Positions 8,646-17,200 are shown, counted from the stretch's first letter. The stretch: DNA of 64,000 bases from Leucobacter sp. OLIS6 (GCF_002752355.1 NZ_MRAV01000008.1:186001-250000), one strand, 5' to 3'. Program-made: numbers and translations. Notes: a model not told the origin generated them from the letters alone.

Positions 8646-9670
8646 CGTGCTGCGTCCTCTCCGGCCGGAGTGCCCGGGGCACCGCTCGGCGCGAGCTCGT
8701 CGGCGAAGTGGCAGGCGGAACGCGATCCGCTCGGTCTGAGTTCGAGCATCGGTCGCGCGTCGGTGCAGACATCGCGGCCGCGCGCGATCTCGCAGCGCGG
8801 CGCGAACGGGCATCCGGCGGGGCGGAGTCTCGGTGAGGGCGGGTTACCCGGGATCGCGTAGGCGCGCTCGTCGCCCTCCGAGATGAGGCTCCGCAGCAGC
8901 CCCTGCGTGTAGGGGTGGGTGGGGCGGAGGAAGATCTCGCGCGTGGTCCCGGTCTCCACGATCCGGCCCGAGTACATGATGATCATGCGCGAGGCGTTCT
9001 GCGCGGCGAGCGCGAGGTCGTGGGTGATGAGGATCAGGGCCGAGGAGAGTTCCTCGCGGGCCTGCGCCAGTGTGCGCATGACCTGCGCCTGCACCGTGAC
9101 GTCGAGAGCGGTGGTGGGCTCGTCGGCGATCAGCAGCGCCGGGCCGTTCGCCATGGCCATGGCGATGACGGCGCGCTGCCGCATGCCGCCCGACCATTCG
9201 TGCGGATAGGCTCTGGCGCGCTTCTCGGGTTCGGGGACCCCGACCGTGCGCAGCAGCTCGTGCACGCGTTCCCGCGCGTCGGACCGGGAGATGTCCTGGT
9301 GCAGACGCAGCGCCTCGGCGAGCTGGGGTCCGACTCGGCGCAGCGGATTGAGCGCGGTCATCGGGTCCTGGAAGACCATGCCGAAGTCGCGACCGCGCAT
9401 TCGTCGCATCTCGCGGTCGCGCAGGCCGATGAGGTCGCGTCCGCGCCAGCGGATCGATCCCTGCGCGATCTCGAGCCCGACGGGGAGCAGGCCCATGACG
9501 GCGAGGACGGTCAGGCTCTTGCCCGATCCGGACTCGCCGACGATGCCGAGGACCTCGCCCTCTTCGACGGTGAACGAGACGTCGTCGATGAGGCGGACGG
9601 TCTCGCCGTCGGGCCCCGTGGTCGTGATGACGAGGTTCTGAACCTGCAGCAGCGGGATGTGCTCGTGCAT
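8642..9670 (-). CDS. Peptide-type ABC transporter ATPase (OppD/DppD-like)
   Basis: Partner ATPase of the transporter. Walker A GESGSGKS, Q-loop FQDPMTALNP, signature SGGMRQR, Walker B LLIADEPTTALDV and H-loop THDLALAA are intact. The C-terminal oligopeptide-transporter extension has CPFAPRCEIARGRDVC, the cysteine cluster typical of OppD/DppD. The 342-residue length is normal. Start ATG at 9670 lies one base after the permease stop. Confidence 0.93.
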   Translation of the reverse strand: MHEHIPLLQVQNLVITTTGPDGETVRLIDDVSFTVEEGEVLGIVGESGSGKSLTVLAVMGLLPVGLEIAQGSIRWRGRDLIGLRDREMRRMRGRDFGMVFQDPMTALNPLRRVGPQLAEALRLHQDISRSDARERVHELLRTVGVPEPEKRARAYPHEWSGGMRQRAVIAMAMANGPALLIADEPTTALDVTVQAQVMRTLAQAREELSSALILITHDLALAAQNASRMIIMYSGRIVETGTTREIFLRPTHPYTQGLLRSLISEGDERAYAIPGNPPSPRLRPAGCPFAPRCEIARGRDVCTDARPMLELRPSGSRSACHFADELAPSGAPGTPAGEDAAR

Positions 9671-9671
9671 G

Positions 9672-10556
9672 TCAACGCACCTTCCGGAGGGGCTGGGTGT
9701 TCTCTGCGGTGTAGCGCTGGCTGAAGAACTGGGTGCCGCCCACCACCAGGAAGATGGCGAGGCCGGGGATGATCGTCTGCCAGGGGGAGAGGCGCAGGTA
9801 CTTCTGGCCCTCGAGGACGAGGCCGCCCCAGGTCGGGTCCGGCGGCTGGATGCCGAGGCCGAGATAGTCGAGCCCCGCCTGCAGGATGATCACCGTGCCG
9901 ATGCTCGTGACCGCGAGGATGAACATCTGCGGCACGACGTGCGGCAGGATGTGCGTGCGGATCACCCGTCCGGCCGATGCGCCGAGCATCTGCGGTGCGA
10001 CGACGAAGTCCCGGTGCCGGAGCGACAGTGCCGTGGCCCGCGCGAGCCGGGCGAAGCTCATCCAGTGGGTCAGCCCGAGCACCAGGATCATGAGCAGCGC
10101 GCTCGGCCCGAAGATCGCGGAGAGCGCGATGAGCAGCAGCACGGCCGGGAGGGCGAGGCTGACATCGGTCACGAGCGCGATCGCGCTGTCGAGCCAGCCG
10201 CCGAAGAACCCGGCCAGCAGCCCGAGCACCGTGCCGACCAGCATGTTCAGCAGCACGATCGCGAGGGTGATCCAGAGCGTCGTGGTCCCGCCCGCGGCGA
10301 GCCGGCTGAGCAGATCGCGGCCGACCGCGTCGGTGCCGAGCGGGTGCCCGGGATCGGCGAACGGCGAGAGGCGCACGGCGTCGAGGTTCTGCGTGTAGGG
10401 ATCGAACCCCGGCCAGAAATGTGCGGCGACGACGGCGATCACCGTCGCGACGACGATGCCGCCGCCGATCGCGGAGAGCGTCCGGCCGCTCCCGCGGCTC
10501 CGGCGGCGTCGCGGTGCTACGGGGTCCACCTGTGCGAGGGTCACGGTGTGTGTCAT
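9672..10556 (-). CDS. Peptide-type ABC transporter permease (OppC/DppC-like)
   Basis: Inner-membrane permease of 294 residues. After a basic N-terminal tail it has a first membrane segment (about 31-50), the OppC_N-like periplasmic stretch ending HPLGTDAVGRDLLSRLAAGG, five further membrane segments, and the ATPase-coupling loop (VVAPQMLGASAGRVIRTHILP) with the EAA-like glycine. The ATG at 10556 overlaps the oppB stop (10553-10556). The reading frame runs open upstream across oppB and oppA, but those parts are not coding in this frame. Confidence 0.92.
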   Translation of the reverse strand: MTHTVTLAQVDPVAPRRRRSRGSGRTLSAIGGGIVVATVIAVVAAHFWPGFDPYTQNLDAVRLSPFADPGHPLGTDAVGRDLLSRLAAGGTTTLWITLAIVLLNMLVGTVLGLLAGFFGGWLDSAIALVTDVSLALPAVLLLIALSAIFGPSALLMILVLGLTHWMSFARLARATALSLRHRDFVVAPQMLGASAGRVIRTHILPHVVPQMFILAVTSIGTVIILQAGLDYLGLGIQPPDPTWGGLVLEGQKYLRLSPWQTIIPGLAIFLVVGGTQFFSQRYTAENTQPLRKVR

Positions 10557-11473
10557 GAGAGCTTCACCCTGGGGTCGATGAGCGAGTAGAGGATGTCGAC
10601 CGCGACGTTGACGACGACGAAGATGAGCGAGACGACGAGGAGTCCGGCCTGGACCACCGCGAAGTCGCGCTGCCCGACGGCGCCGATGAGTGCGCTTCCG
10701 ACACCGGGCCAGGCGAATACCTGCTCCACGATGATGGTGCCGCCGAGCAGACCTGCGAGATTGAGGCCCGCGACGGTCAGAATCGGGAGGAAGGCGTTGG
10801 GGAGCATCTCGGTGAGCACCACCGCGGTGTGGCTCTTGCCTCGGGCATAGGCGGTGCGCACGTACTCCGCCGTCGTCTGCTCGCTCAGCGCGGCATCGAG
10901 GAGGCGCACGTAGAGCACGAACTGGGCGGTGGCGATCGTGGCGACCGGGAGCACGAGCGACGGGGTGCCGCTGTAGCCGAGGCTCGGGAGCCAGCCCAGC
11001 GCGACCGAGAACAGGAGCACGAGCAGCACGCCGAAGAAGAAGTCCGGGACCGACTGGCGGAGCGATCCGCTCCAGACGAAGAGCGCGCGCAGCGTGCGGC
11101 TGCCGCGGATGTGGATCAGCGCCGCGGCGGCCACGGCCAGGACGAGACCGATCGCGAACGAGGTGATGGCGAGGGTCATGGTCGCGGGGAGGCGCTCGGC
11201 GATGATCTCGATGGCGGACTGTCCGGGATTCTTGTAGGAGACTCCGAAGTCGCCGCGGAGCAGGCCGCCGAGGTAGTTCAGGTACTGGACGCCGATCGGG
11301 TCGTTGAACCCGAGCTTTCCGTTGAGATCGTGGATCTGCTGCTCGGTCGCGCCCTCGGTGAGGATGAGGGCCGCGGGCTTGCCCGTCGCGCGGCCGAGCA
11401 GGAACGCGATGGTGACCGCGATGAAGAGGGTCGCGACCGCCTGCAGGATTCTGCGGAGGAGATATGTGGCCAT
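10553..11473 (-). CDS. Peptide-type ABC transporter permease (OppB/DppB-like)
   Basis: First permease, 306 residues, with the DppB/OppB N-terminus MATYLLRRILQAVATLF, the periplasmic motif LGFNDPIGVQYLNYLGGLLRGDFGVSY, six membrane segments, and the coupling loop EYVRTAYARGKSHTAVVLTEMLPNAFLP. It ends with the usual LIDPRVKLS. It follows the receptor gene after 78 bases that carry a strong stem-loop, and overlaps the next permease by 4 bases. Confidence 0.93.
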   Translation of the reverse strand: MATYLLRRILQAVATLFIAVTIAFLLGRATGKPAALILTEGATEQQIHDLNGKLGFNDPIGVQYLNYLGGLLRGDFGVSYKNPGQSAIEIIAERLPATMTLAITSFAIGLVLAVAAAALIHIRGSRTLRALFVWSGSLRQSVPDFFFGVLLVLLFSVALGWLPSLGYSGTPSLVLPVATIATAQFVLYVRLLDAALSEQTTAEYVRTAYARGKSHTAVVLTEMLPNAFLPILTVAGLNLAGLLGGTIIVEQVFAWPGVGSALIGAVGQRDFAVVQAGLLVVSLIFVVVNVAVDILYSLIDPRVKLS

Positions 11474-11512
11474 GGGCGCTTTCCGTCTGAAGCGGTGGGG
11501 GTGGAAGGGAAG

Positions 11513-11548
11513 GGTGGTGGGGCCGCGCGTCCGCGCGGCCCCACCACC
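11513..11548 (-). other. Intercistronic stem-loop between oppA and oppB
   Basis: Perfect 16-bp stem (11513-11528 with 11533-11548) and a 4-base loop GTCC. It lacks a following T-run on the minus strand. Such stem-loops behind solute-receptor genes usually stabilise the receptor mRNA or partly terminate it, so that receptor exceeds permease; that role is inferred here. Confidence 0.75.
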
Positions 11549-11551
11549 GGC

Positions 11552-13099
11552 TCAGCCGTCGGCTCGCGAGATCTCGGCCGCTCGGTAGATCCCGTCGACC
11601 GCGGGAGTCCACTTCAGCGCCTTGGACGAGGCGTAGGCGTTCTTGATCTCCCAGAGGGGGATGCTCGAGACGTGCTCGGTGTTCCACTCCCAGATCTGCG
11701 TGAACACCTGGTCGCGATCCTTGTCGCCGGCCGCCTGCTGAGCGGTGTAGAGCTTCGCCATCTCGGGGCTGCGCGCGTAGTCCTCGGGTCCGCCCGCGAG
11801 CAGCTGGCTCACGACCACGTCTCCGTCCATGCTCGAGGGGGACCAGAAGTTCAGGTACAGGCCCGTGATCTGATGGTTCGCGATCGTCAGGCTGAGACTC
11901 TGCTGCTCCGAGCCGACCAGTTTGATGTTGAGGCCGACGTCCTTGAGGTTGCCCGCGATCGCCTGCGCGACGTCCGGGTCGGTCGGGTCGCCGCCCGAGC
12001 TCGCGTACTGGAAGGTGATCGGTTCGCCTGCGTAGCCGGACTCGGCGATGAGCTGCTTCGCTGCCGCCGGGTCGAATTTCGGGGTCGGGTACCCGTCGAC
12101 GTGGCCCGTGACTCCCTTCGCGACGGGCTGTCCCGTCGGGGTGCCGTAGCCCTCGAGCAGCTGCTCGATGATCTTCGAGCGGTCGATCGCGAGCGGGAGC
12201 GCCTGGCGGAGCTTCTCGTTCTTCAGCGCTCCGGCGGTCGTGTTGACTCCGACCAGGGCGACCTTGTTCGAGCGGGCATCGATGACCTGCGCATCGCTCG
12301 CCCCCTTGAGCACGGGCACCTGGCTGGCCGGGATGAGGGCGGCGTCGAGGGTGCCGGACTCCACGCCGGTGGTCCGGGCGTCGGCGGCTCCGACGAAGGA
12401 GAAGGTCACGGTGTCGAGCTTCGCCTTGTCGCCCCAGTAACCATCGAACCGCTTCACCTGGTAGTCGACGCCGTGGTTCCACGCGACGAACTGGAAGGGG
12501 CCGGTGCCGACGGGGGCGTCGGCGAATTTCGCCCCCTTCTTCTCGTAGTCGGCCTCGGGCACGATCCCGATCGTGGCGACCTGGTTCAGCCAGGCGCTGA
12601 AGGGATTCTTGAGGGTGAACTTGACGGTGTCGTCGCCGACGGCCTCGACCGAGTCGATCATCGCGATGGCGACGCGGTTGGTCGAGGTCTCGCTGGCGAG
12701 GATCTTCTCGTAGGTGTAGACGATGTCGGACACCGTGAGGTCGGTACCGTCGTGGAACTTGACCCCGTTGCGGATCTTGAACTCCCAGACCTTCTTGCTG
12801 TCGTCCGAGGACCAGGACTCCGCGAGGCCGGGCGTGATCGACCCGTCGGAAGCGATCCGGGTGAGGCCGTCGAACACGGCGTAGTACATGTTCCACGCCG
12901 AGAGCGAGCGCATCATGATCGGGTCGATGTTGCCGGGTTCCGTCGGCATCGCGAGGGTTGCCGCGCCGCCGGACGCCGCGGCGCCGCCGCTCTCGGTCTT
13001 CGCGGCATTGCCCATGCAGCCGGTGAGCAGCGCCGCGCTGATGGCGAACGCCGCTCCCGCGCCGAGGAGGCGCCTGAGCTGTCGTGTCTTCGTTGACAT
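11552..13099 (-). CDS. Solute-binding lipoprotein, SBP family 5 (OppA/DppA-like)
   Basis: Extracellular receptor that delivers peptides or peptide-like solutes to the permease. The 515-residue protein has a lipoprotein signal peptide with lipobox LLTGC (cysteine at residue 28), a Ser/Ala/Gly-rich linker, and the family-5 features YAVFDGLTRIASDGSITPGLAESWSSDDSKKVWEFKIRNGVKFHDGTDLT, LRQALPLAIDRSKII and GTGPFQF. It lies 93 bases after the beta-propeller gene in the same operon. The substrate cannot be read from the sequence. Confidence 0.93.
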   Translation of the reverse strand: MSTKTRQLRRLLGAGAAFAISAALLTGCMGNAAKTESGGAAASGGAATLAMPTEPGNIDPIMMRSLSAWNMYYAVFDGLTRIASDGSITPGLAESWSSDDSKKVWEFKIRNGVKFHDGTDLTVSDIVYTYEKILASETSTNRVAIAMIDSVEAVGDDTVKFTLKNPFSAWLNQVATIGIVPEADYEKKGAKFADAPVGTGPFQFVAWNHGVDYQVKRFDGYWGDKAKLDTVTFSFVGAADARTTGVESGTLDAALIPASQVPVLKGASDAQVIDARSNKVALVGVNTTAGALKNEKLRQALPLAIDRSKIIEQLLEGYGTPTGQPVAKGVTGHVDGYPTPKFDPAAAKQLIAESGYAGEPITFQYASSGGDPTDPDVAQAIAGNLKDVGLNIKLVGSEQQSLSLTIANHQITGLYLNFWSPSSMDGDVVVSQLLAGGPEDYARSPEMAKLYTAQQAAGDKDRDQVFTQIWEWNTEHVSSIPLWEIKNAYASSKALKWTPAVDGIYRAAEISRADG

Positions 13100-13192
13100 G
13101 GTGGGGGTGGTTCCTCTCGTGCGGCGCGCGGTCCGTTCCGCGCGCTCGGGGTGGGTGGAGGGGGGACTGGTGGAGCTGTTCGGCGGGGCGGC

Positions 13193-14221
13193 TCAGGCCG
13201 CCGAGATGAAGACGCCCATCTGCGGGAGGCCCGGAACCGGGATCTCGGTGCGCTCGTGCGTCTCGAGATCGATGACCGCGATCCCGTCCCAGGGGCCGCG
13301 GCTCGTCGATCCGCCGGTGAGGACGGCCTTGGGACGCCCGTCGGGGGAGCCGAGCCATTCGACAGGGTTCTCGTGCCCCTTCTCGAGCGGGACGAGGACC
13401 TCGGCGCCGGAAGCGAGGTCGCGGATGGTGAGGCTCGGGCCGAGGGTGGCACCGCCGATCGGGCCGACGCCGACGACGAGCAGACGGCCGTCGGCGGTGA
13501 GCCCGACGCCGTGCTGGTGCGAGTCGCCCGTCATCGGGGCGGTCGTGTAGCTCCGGGTCTCCGGCGAGTAGGTGACGAGACCTTTGCCCTGGTAGGGGAG
13601 ATACAGGGTTCCGTCCTCTGCGACGGCGGCGTAGTGCGGCTTGTAGTGCGACATGAGGCCGCCCTCCGTGCCGAACGGAGCGACCTCGGTGCGGATGACT
13701 TCGTGGCCGGGCACGGTGATGGTGTGCAGCGTGAACGAGTCGTGGTCGATCGTGTAGACCTCGTGGCCGCTCGGCGAGAGCTGCACATCGAAGGGGCGCA
13801 GCCCGACCTCGAAGGAGTCGGTGAACGCGCCCGCCGCGGTGTCGAAGCGCTCGACGGTCGAGGTGCGCCCGTCGCGGTGGACGCCGGCGTAGACCGCTGA
13901 TCCGTCGGGGAGCACGACGACGCCGGTGCCGCCCGGGCGGTACTCGCCGGTCGCGATCTCGGTCGGCTGGTCGAGGTAGGGGACGAGGGCGATCCGTTCG
14001 CGGGAGCGGAGATCGACGACGGCGAGGCCTTCGGCGGTCGTGACGTAGGCGCGATGCGAGGGTTCGTGGACGGCGATGGCCCAGGGGGCCGCGCCGACGA
14101 CGGTCTCGGTCTGCACCGGGTCGGCCTCGGTGGCCAGATCGACGAACGCGATCCGGTCGGAGTGGCTCTCGGTGACGACGAAGATCGTGCCATCGCCGGT
14201 GCCGGGAATGCTGCGGGTCAA
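13193..14221 (-). CDS. Cytoplasmic YncE/SMP-30-like beta-propeller protein
   Basis: 342 residues of repeated strand-turn units: the recurring pattern is an aliphatic strand, D/G-turn and a second strand, as in TIFVVTESHSDRIAFVDLA, RAYVTTAEGLAVVDLRS, SAVYAGVHRDGRTSTVERFD, HEVYTIDHDSFTLHTITVP. This suggests a six- or seven-bladed propeller related to YncE or lactonase-type proteins. No signal peptide or membrane segment is visible, so it is cytoplasmic. I chose TTG at 14221 because GGAGG lies 7 bases upstream and there is no ATG or GTG nearby. As first gene of a peptide-import operon it may hydrolyse, isomerise or sense the imported solute; the activity is unknown. Confidence 0.75.
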   Translation of the reverse strand: MTRSIPGTGDGTIFVVTESHSDRIAFVDLATEADPVQTETVVGAAPWAIAVHEPSHRAYVTTAEGLAVVDLRSRERIALVPYLDQPTEIATGEYRPGGTGVVVLPDGSAVYAGVHRDGRTSTVERFDTAAGAFTDSFEVGLRPFDVQLSPSGHEVYTIDHDSFTLHTITVPGHEVIRTEVAPFGTEGGLMSHYKPHYAAVAEDGTLYLPYQGKGLVTYSPETRSYTTAPMTGDSHQHGVGLTADGRLLVVGVGPIGGATLGPSLTIRDLASGAEVLVPLEKGHENPVEWLGSPDGRPKAVLTGGSTSRGPWDGIAVIDLETHERTEIPVPGLPQMGVFISAA

Positions 14222-14310
14222 GGTCTGTCCTCCGGTGTCGGGTGCCCGGCCGGCGATCCTCGTCCCGTCAGGGCCCTTCGGAGTACCGCGTCGGTGCAGT
14301 CTGTTTGGTA

Positions 14311-14329
14311 TGCCATATGTAGTATGGCA
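14311..14329 (-). promoter_or_regulatory. Candidate GntR operator in the opp promoter
   Basis: Perfect inverted repeat TGCCATA-N5-TATGGCA, rare in composition for this GC-rich window. On the minus strand it overlaps a possible promoter (TTGCGA, 18 bases, CATACT). Size and symmetry fit a dimeric FCD-type GntR protein such as the one encoded at 7103-7798. It lies 90 bases upstream of the propeller-opp operon start. Confidence 0.6.
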
Positions 14330-14464
14330 CTGCCGTTGAAGGCCTCGCAACCGTTCTTCGATTCCTTTCTCCTGTGACGTATTGGCTTCGGGGTTCGTCG
14401 AAATGGCATGCCTGAGGCGGCCCTTGGGCTCTCGAGAGCGACTGCATCGCGATGCGACGCCCGA

Positions 14465-14470
14465 TACTCT
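14465..14470 (+). promoter_or_regulatory. Predicted -10 element of leaderless acetyltransferase gene
   Basis: TACTCT six bases before the ATG at 14477; no ribosome binding site is present, consistent with a leaderless mRNA. Confidence 0.5.
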
Positions 14471-14476
14471 GGATCC

Positions 14477-15016
14477 ATGTCCGATGCCGCACTGCCCCTC
14501 GTAGGCCCCCTCGTCACCCTCCGCCTCCCGCGCGCGGCCGACGCCGAACCGCTGCTCGCGATCCTGCAGCAGCCCGAGGTCTCGGAGTGGTGGGTCGGCT
14601 ACTCGCTCGAGCGCGTGCGCGAGGAGTTCGTCGAGGCTCCCGGAACAGCGCGCATCATCGAGGTCGAGGGGGAGTGCGCCGGCGCCATGTACGTGCTGCG
14701 CGGCGAGGATCCCGAGTATCCGACCACGGTGATCCACATCTTCATCGGGACCCAGTTCCGCGGCCGCCGCATCGGCGAAGAGGCCCTCGCCCTCGCGATC
14801 CGCGCGGAGTTCGCGGACGGCATCACCCGGATCACGCTCGACCCCAACATCAACAACGAGGGCGCGATCCGCAGCTACGAACGCCTCGGCTTCCAGCGCA
14901 TCGGCGTGCTGCGCGACTACCAGGTGCGTCCCGGCGGCCACCTCGAGGCCGCGCTCTTCATGGATCTGACCCGCAGCGACTTCCCCGACGGGCCGCCGCT
15001 GCCGCCGCGCGCGTAG
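14477..15016 (+). CDS. GNAT-family N-acetyltransferase
   Basis: 179-residue acetyl-CoA-dependent acetyltransferase with the RimJ/RimL or AAC(6')-like layout: VTLRLPRAADAEPLLAILQQPEVSEWW at the N-terminus, the acetyl-CoA loop QFRGRRIGEEAL (motif A, Q/R-x-x-G-x-G/A) at about 95-106, and the motif B region ITLDPNINNEGAIRSYERLGFQRIGVLRDY. The substrate (aminoglycoside, ribosomal protein or small amine) cannot be decided. The ATG at 14477 is preferred because a -10 element lies 6 bases upstream; an earlier in-frame start would overlap it. Divergent from the opp operon. Confidence 0.88.
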   Translation: MSDAALPLVGPLVTLRLPRAADAEPLLAILQQPEVSEWWVGYSLERVREEFVEAPGTARIIEVEGECAGAMYVLRGEDPEYPTTVIHIFIGTQFRGRRIGEEALALAIRAEFADGITRITLDPNINNEGAIRSYERLGFQRIGVLRDYQVRPGGHLEAALFMDLTRSDFPDGPPLPPRA

Positions 15017-15084
15017 CGGAGGGACCGTGCCCGCGGCCGCCCGGGACGGATCGGGACACGCCCGGAGCGTCCCTCGGGCAGGAG

Positions 15085-15090
15085 TAGCAT
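15085..15090 (+). promoter_or_regulatory. Predicted -10 element of leaderless MFS gene
   Basis: TAGCAT seven bases before the ATG at 15098, with no ribosome binding site between. Confidence 0.5.
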
Positions 15091-15097
15091 TGCGCCC

Positions 15098-16489
15098 ATG
15101 ACTCGTGCCCGTTCCCTGCTTCCCTGGGCGGTGTGGACGGTCGCAGCGCTCTCCTACGCGGTCGCGATCATCAATCGGTCCTCGCTCGCGGCCCTCGGCC
15201 CTGCTGCGCAGGATCACTTCGGCATCGACGCGACCACGCTGTCGGCGTTCCCCGTGATCCAGCTGATCGTCTACGCAGGCCTGCAGATCCCCGTCGGGAT
15301 CCTGCTCGACCGCGTGGGTGCGACGACCATGATCCTGATCGGCGGCGCGCTGATGATCGTGGGCCAGGTGACCATGGCGACCGTGCCGGACGTCGGGCTC
15401 GCGATCCTCGCGCGCGTCCTGGTGGGCGCGGGCGACGCCTGCAGCTTCATCAGCGTCATGCGGATGCTGCCAGAGTGGTTCCCGGCGCGCCAGCTGCCGA
15501 CGGTCAGCCAGCTCACCGGTCTCGTCGGCCAGGCGGGCCAGCTCGTCTCGGTGACGCCGCTCGCCCTCATGGTGTCAGGCTTCGGCTGGGCCTCCGGGTT
15601 CCTCTCCGTCGCCGCGGTCGGCTTCCTGGTGACGCTGCTCGCGGCGCTCGTGCTGCGCGACAGTCCGGGCACGGGCACCGCGTTCGAACGGATGATCGGG
15701 CGCACCGGCGGGATCACGCGCCGTTCCGCCGCCTACCGGCCGCAGGGCAGCGCTTCATCCGTCGAGATCGCGCCGCCCGCGACGGGGCTCATCGAGATGC
15801 CGCAGGGCCGGGTCCGCCGGGGTCTCGGGTTCTGGCAGCGCGCCCGCCGGCTGCTGCGGCTGCCCGGCGTGCGGCTCGCGTACTGGGTGCACTTCACGTC
15901 GCCGTTCGCGTCGAACACCTTCATCCTGCTCTGGGGCACGCCGTTCCTGGTCGGCGGCGTCGGACTCTCACCGGGCACCGCCGCGGGTCTGCTGAGCCTC
16001 ACGATCCTGTCGTCGATGGCGGCCGGGTTCCTGCTCGGTCCGGTGACCTCGCGCTTCCTCGAACGCCGCGTCGGCATCGCCGCGAGCATCACGGTCGCGA
16101 TCGCCCTCGTCTGGATCGCGGTGCTGCTCTGGCCAGGGACCCCGCCGACCTGGCTGCTCGTGCTGCTGATGGTCGTGATGCCGATCGGCGGACCCGCGTC
16201 GATGATCTCGTTCGAGGTGGGGCGGTCCCACACCCCGCGCAGCTTCTCGGGGTTCGGAACCGGACTCGTCAACACCGCCGGTTTCACCGCCACGCTGCTC
16301 GTGATCCTGCTGATCGGCCTCGTGCTCGACGTCCAGGGCGCGGGTTCGCCCGAGAACTACTCGCTGGACGCGTTCCGGGTAGCCTTCGCGGTGCAGCTGC
16401 CGTTCTGGGTGCTCGGGCTCGTGTTCATGGGAATCGAGTACCGCAAGACGAAGCGCTGGATGGACGAGCAGGGGCGGCGGCTGCGCTGA
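15098..16489 (+). CDS. MFS transporter
   Basis: 463-residue major facilitator with about 12 membrane segments. The first helix carries YAVAIINRSSLAALG, loop 2-3 has GILLDRVGATTMI (the G-x-x-x-D-R motif A), and segment 5 has QAGQLVSVTPLALM. A long central loop (residues about 190-250, including ITRRSAAYRPQGSASS) separates the two halves. The family resembles NarK/CynX/hexuronate-type carriers, but the substrate is not evident. It stands alone, convergent with cysE, behind a leaderless promoter. Confidence 0.88.
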   Translation: MTRARSLLPWAVWTVAALSYAVAIINRSSLAALGPAAQDHFGIDATTLSAFPVIQLIVYAGLQIPVGILLDRVGATTMILIGGALMIVGQVTMATVPDVGLAILARVLVGAGDACSFISVMRMLPEWFPARQLPTVSQLTGLVGQAGQLVSVTPLALMVSGFGWASGFLSVAAVGFLVTLLAALVLRDSPGTGTAFERMIGRTGGITRRSAAYRPQGSASSVEIAPPATGLIEMPQGRVRRGLGFWQRARRLLRLPGVRLAYWVHFTSPFASNTFILLWGTPFLVGGVGLSPGTAAGLLSLTILSSMAAGFLLGPVTSRFLERRVGIAASITVAIALVWIAVLLWPGTPPTWLLVLLMVVMPIGGPASMISFEVGRSHTPRSFSGFGTGLVNTAGFTATLLVILLIGLVLDVQGAGSPENYSLDAFRVAFAVQLPFWVLGLVFMGIEYRKTKRWMDEQGRRLR

Positions 16490-16566
16490 GGCAGGTTCGG
16501 CGCTGAGGCCCGGCCTGTGTCGCGCCGACGCTGACCCGCAGCGGCGACCGCGTGCCGCCGCAACCC

Positions 16567-17133
16567 TCAGATCACGTAGAAGTCGGCCTCGTCGGGCACC
16601 TCGAGCGGCGCCCCGCGGCGCGGACGACCGGTGGCGGGGATCCCGGTGAGCGTGGTCCAGGGGCCGGCCGAGCGCACGACGACGGCGTTCGCGCCGACCG
16701 CGCTGTCGTGGGCGATCTCGATGTCGCCGAGCACCTGGGCTCCGGCGCCGACGACCACGCGGTCGCCGATCGTCGGGTGCCGCTTGCCGCGGTCGTGACC
16801 GGTGCCGCCGAGAGTGACCCCGTGGTAGAGGTGGACGTCATCGCCGACGACGGCGGTCTCGCCGATCACGACGCCCATGCCGTGGTCGATGAAGAGGCGC
16901 CTGCCGATGGTCGCCCCGGGATGGATCTCGACGCCCGTGAGGAATCGCGCGAACTGCGAGAGCGCGCGGGGGAGGAACCGGAATCCTCGCCGCCACAGGG
17001 CGTTCGCCGCGCGGTGCCACCAGACCGCGTGCAAGCCCGAATAGATGAGGAACACCTCGATCGGCCCGCGCGCGGCCGGGTCGTGCGCGCGCGCCGCGGC
17101 GATGTCCTCGCGGACGCGTGAGAAGGGTGCCAT
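16567..17133 (-). CDS. cysE: Serine O-acetyltransferase
   Basis: Makes O-acetylserine from serine and acetyl-CoA, the first step of cysteine synthesis. The 188-residue protein is the short actinobacterial form: an N-terminal helical part (FSRVREDIAAARAHDPAARGPIEVFLIYSGLHAVWWHR) followed by the left-handed beta-helix of hexapeptide repeats (IHPGATIGRRLFIDHGMGVVIGETAVVGDDV) with the catalytic DHGMG histidine and the HPTIGD active-site loop. It follows cysK by 73 structured bases on the same strand, so the two products form one pathway unit. Confidence 0.95.
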   Translation of the reverse strand: MAPFSRVREDIAAARAHDPAARGPIEVFLIYSGLHAVWWHRAANALWRRGFRFLPRALSQFARFLTGVEIHPGATIGRRLFIDHGMGVVIGETAVVGDDVHLYHGVTLGGTGHDRGKRHPTIGDRVVVGAGAQVLGDIEIAHDSAVGANAVVVRSAGPWTTLTGIPATGRPRRGAPLEVPDEADFYVI

Positions 17134-17145
17134 GTTCGGTGCAAC

Positions 17146-17200
17146 CCGATCGGCGGGCCGACGATTCCCCGTGCCGGGGAGCCGCCGACCCGCCGGTCGG
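17146..17200 (-). other. Structured cysK-cysE intercistronic region
   Basis: Outer stem of 12 positions, CCGATCGGCGGG (17146-17157) with CCCGCCGGTCGG (17189-17200), one G-T pair, enclosing an inner hairpin CCCCG-TGC-CGGGG. It could partly terminate or stabilise the cysK message and so set the cysK:cysE ratio; that function is inferred. Confidence 0.55.

Noticed and set aside
9672-13358. Single minus-strand open frame of 1228 codons
   Set aside because: Only its last 294 codons (OppC-like permease) are real. The upstream part is the shifted frame of oppB and oppA, which have clear products.
14477-15016. Aminoglycoside 6'-acetyltransferase resistance gene
   Set aside because: The GNAT fold fits, but the substrate cannot be inferred, and this subfamily also includes protein and polyamine acetyltransferases.
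13193-15217. Longer minus-strand version (674 codons) of the propeller protein
   Set aside because: The extra 330 codons run antisense through the acetyltransferase gene and look like reversed coding sequence; a well-placed GGAGG supports the TTG at 14221.
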